Origin: Nemertoderma westbladi
Lineage: Eukaryota; Xenacoelomorpha; Nemertodermatida; Nemertodermatidae
Length of the DNA: 42,814 nucleotides
NCBI GenBank assembly: GCA_032718475.1
Contig: JAUCBJ010002412.1
Coordinates: 1 to 42,814, forward strand
Reading direction: 5' to 3'
Shown here: piece after piece, positions 40,700-42,814 of the stretch
Position numbering within the stretch: position 1 is the stretch's first letter
Layout of the letters: the number at the start of each line of letters is the position of its first letter
Translations under genes and position numbers: made by a program
Notes under the pieces: model-generated
Seen by the model: the letters and a program-made list of their open reading frames with translations, nothing else
Told to the model about the DNA's origin: nothing
Database searches by the model: none

Positions 40700-41205
40700 C
40701 TGAGCTGTAGTGATATTTCTATATAATTACGAATGGGAACAAATAGTTGAGTAAAGGTACACGAATTCTCCACTTAAACTTATTATTTTGATACTTGTGT
40801 AAATCACTCTCTGGTCCAAATAATGGGCCTGTGTCTGGGACATTGGACGCTGTTTGATTTTATATTGCCCTTGATGTGTTCCCAGGATGTTATTTAAGTT
40901 GTTTACTAGGGCCGGGTTGACGGACTGCAAGGGAATTTCTGAAATTTTCTAATTTACAAAAGTGTTTATAATAGTTTCACGACAACATTGATGCATTTTG
41001 ATTAACTTTCAATATGTACTGTACACTGGTTAAGAAACGATATTCACCATGAACTTGTTTCCTAAAAAAAACATTTTTGAGCAGAAAACTTTGAAGCCCA
41101 AAACAAGGCATTAAATCAAAAATGCAGAGGTGGCATCCGGCCTAGCTGGATTCGCCATGACTTGAAGTACAAAAATCAGGTGGATGCCAATCATTAACAA
41201 AAAGT
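40700..41205 (-). repeat. right inverted arm flanking the LINE
   Basis: The inverse complement of 38023-38548, with scattered substitutions and small indels. The inner end is CTGAGCTGTAGTGATATTT and the outer end is ATTAACAAAAAGTG. No target duplication is obvious next to the outer ends. Confidence 0.88.
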
Positions 41206-41460
41206 GCTATCTAAACTTAATTTTCGGGAGTTGGCAGGTAGACTATACCGGTAGTGGATAACGCGTCGGGTATGAATGTAAAGTATGCATAGTAAATGTA
41301 CGGCGTAGGATAGATATGTCGCCTTGGCGATTTGGTAGTGCGAAATTTTATTCCATACAAATAATTATTCCATACAAATAAATAAAATGTCTTATAACTC
41401 TAAACTATCCCTACTGTATTTCAAAATCCATACAACCTCATTAAGATTTGTAGAAAAAAA

Positions 41461-41640
41461 TTTTGCCAGGCAGCCAGGGGGGTGGGTAAATACGGTCGCC
41501 GTGAGGACCAGCCAGTGCATAATCTTGTACTTTGGCAGCCTCCTGGAGTGAATAAGCATGGTGGACAACCCATGACTTTCTTGAGACGCATCTTAAAGGA
41601 CACTGCCTCGCATTGCGCAATCTTAAGGGTTCGCTCACTA
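41461..41640 (+). pseudogene. second LINE pol C-terminal fragment
   Basis: Reads GKYGRREDQPVHNLVLWQPP and then GVNKHGGQPMTFLRRILKDT. This is the same C-terminal region as that at about 40380-40490 and is better preserved here. Only this short piece is present, so it is a separate truncated copy or a piece split off by the inverted arm. Confidence 0.8.
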
Positions 41641-41714
41641 AATCTGCCTCACCCCACAAATTGTTAACAAACCTTCGGCGAGATTAATCGTAAGTATCGA
41701 AATGCGTTAAAATG

Positions 41715-41792
41715 ATAAGATCGGATAGTCTATGGATTCGAGTTTGTGCTTTCAGACATGAAGATCACGAGTTCGAATCCCACTTTTTGCTG
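41715..41792 (+). ncRNA. tRNA-like sequence, probable SINE head or tRNA pseudogene
   Basis: It has a B box (GAGTTCGAATCCC at 41769-41781), an A-box-like ATAGTCTATGGA at 41726-41737, and an anticodon-arm-like TGTGCTTTCAGACATG between them. The arms do not close into a full cloverleaf by eye, so this is not called a functional tRNA. Confidence 0.55.
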
Positions 41793-41799
41793 AATAGGA

Positions 41800-42814
41800 T
41801 AGGAAATTGTTGCAACATTAAGCAATTGAATAAAATGAAATTTATAGACTGCGCCATGATACTCAGATATTAACTGTAGTTGCTTAAAATAATTATAAAG
41901 ATTAATTTATAGAATCACTACAAAATAATTTGAACGGCAATCTATGGCGAAAATAATTAAAAGAAATGATTCCGAAGAACTTGAGAATGACAAGACAGCT
42001 CAGCGAACGACTTGCTTGGCGGCGTCTTGACGCTTAATATAAGCCTGTCTTGTTTGACCTTAGAATTTGCCTCACCTCCATTCCCCCCCACACGGCGGGC
42101 AGCATGATTAGTCCTTCAGAATATGAGTCATCCATATCAAATACTGTCAACCCCTACAGGCAACAGACCAACTATCCCACTGACTTATACAAAATGAACC
42201 AATAATGACGAGAGCAATATATGAGATAATTACACATTTAACCTGATAACAACCATTACGATCAGTGAAAACATGCGTCATATTAACAAACACTCCCTAT
42301 CACTATTCTACTACTAACAGTTAAGGGGGGGGGGTACACCATTTTTGTTTCAAAATTGTTTGGTTTTGGCTAAAATTTGGCATATGGGTTGGGTGCATAA
42401 GATGCAATTCTACATGACAGGTTAGAAAAAAAAAATTTTCGCTATTTAATATTAGTTAATACTAGTTAACAATAAAAAAAACTTGGTTGCGCTTAAAACC
42501 CTAAGGCTTTTACAGTTTTGAACCTAATCACATGAAAGTTTTTTTATATGATAGATCAAAGATGGGGCAACATAACTATCAGGCGAAATTTTGTTAAAAT
42601 AATTCTGAACCGCTAGGTGGCGCTGCAAATTTATGCTAATTTTTAGGTTTTTTATAAATAGTATTAAATTTTATTAACAAATAATTTCGAAAAGTTGTCT
42701 GATACTTTTATGCAGGGTGGCTATCTAGACACCCACAGAAAGTTTCAGACTAATTGCTCAAAAATTGTAGAAGTAGTAGGGTTTTGAAGTTGACAATTTC
42801 ATGAAAAAATATTT
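41800..42814. other. noncoding; no gene seen
   Basis: AT-rich with a G run at 42325-42334 and a CTCF-core-like CCGCTAGGTGGCGCTG at 42611-42626. The final ~450 bp has the T-rich style of the 35.5-37.1 kb block, but I could not align them. Confidence 0.45.

Noticed and set aside
1-42814. CRISPR array, prokaryotic operons or phage genes
   Set aside because: The tandem repeats lack unique equal-length spacers. There are no ribosome-binding-site-led gene clusters, and all elements are of eukaryotic type.

Overview
The window looks like invertebrate nuclear DNA, AT-rich and crowded with mobile and tandem repeats. The evidence is a eukaryotic tRNA-Asp without encoded CCA, metazoan-type repeat families (BEL/Pao, PIF/Harbinger, LINEs, TA-target foldback elements), widely spaced intron-poor genes and very frequent TAGGCCTA, TACAGTA and ACCGGT words. 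A marine deuterostome such as an echinoderm fits that word usage, but this is an impression and nothing here proves the species. Host coding content is small: a four-transmembrane MS4A/CD20-like protein (2127-2639), two identical tRNA-Asp genes (6630-6701 and 10777-10848), and a DnaJ/HSP40 C-terminal-domain reading frame with no J domain in view (34064-34741).

Layout. 1-805 is a 10-bp minisatellite with a higher-order spacer. 826-1100 holds dispersed repeats that recur at 11.3-12.4 kb. 2.1-2.6 kb is the tetraspan gene. 2.8-10.9 kb is a locally duplicated tract around the tRNA-Asp genes. One copy of that tract carries an 894-bp palindromic TA-target element, and the other copy preserves the empty site. 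A Harbinger transposon with a broken transposase lies inside a dead LINE (7.4-9.1 kb). 11.3-11.8 kb is a 68-bp minisatellite.

The centrepiece is 12679-25948: a 13,270-bp BEL/Pao LTR retrotransposon read on the minus strand. Its 1,243-bp LTRs differ at only one position I can find, and it has a 5-bp target duplication (ACTGC). It keeps one long open frame with gag, zinc knuckles and aspartic protease. That frame then joins directly to the RNase H-integrase linker, so the reverse transcriptase is missing and no integrase core is visible. It also carries an extra Ala-rich coiled-coil reading frame in the leader, a cluster of small frames downstream of gag and several tandem arrays. Near-identical LTRs on an element without its own polymerase imply recent movement in trans.

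From 26 kb on there is a block-wise inverted repeat (27.5-32.3 kb) containing a LINE tail, a foldback element whose arms are 15-bp minisatellites (32.49-33.95 kb), the DnaJ-like gene, a repeat-like noncoding stretch with long G/C runs (35.5-37.1 kb), and a LINE pol pseudogene flanked by 0.5-kb inverted arms and split by a hairpin insertion (38.0-41.2 kb). The last kilobase has no recognisable gene. All repeat alignments were made by eye, so boundaries carry an uncertainty of a few to tens of bases unless stated otherwise.
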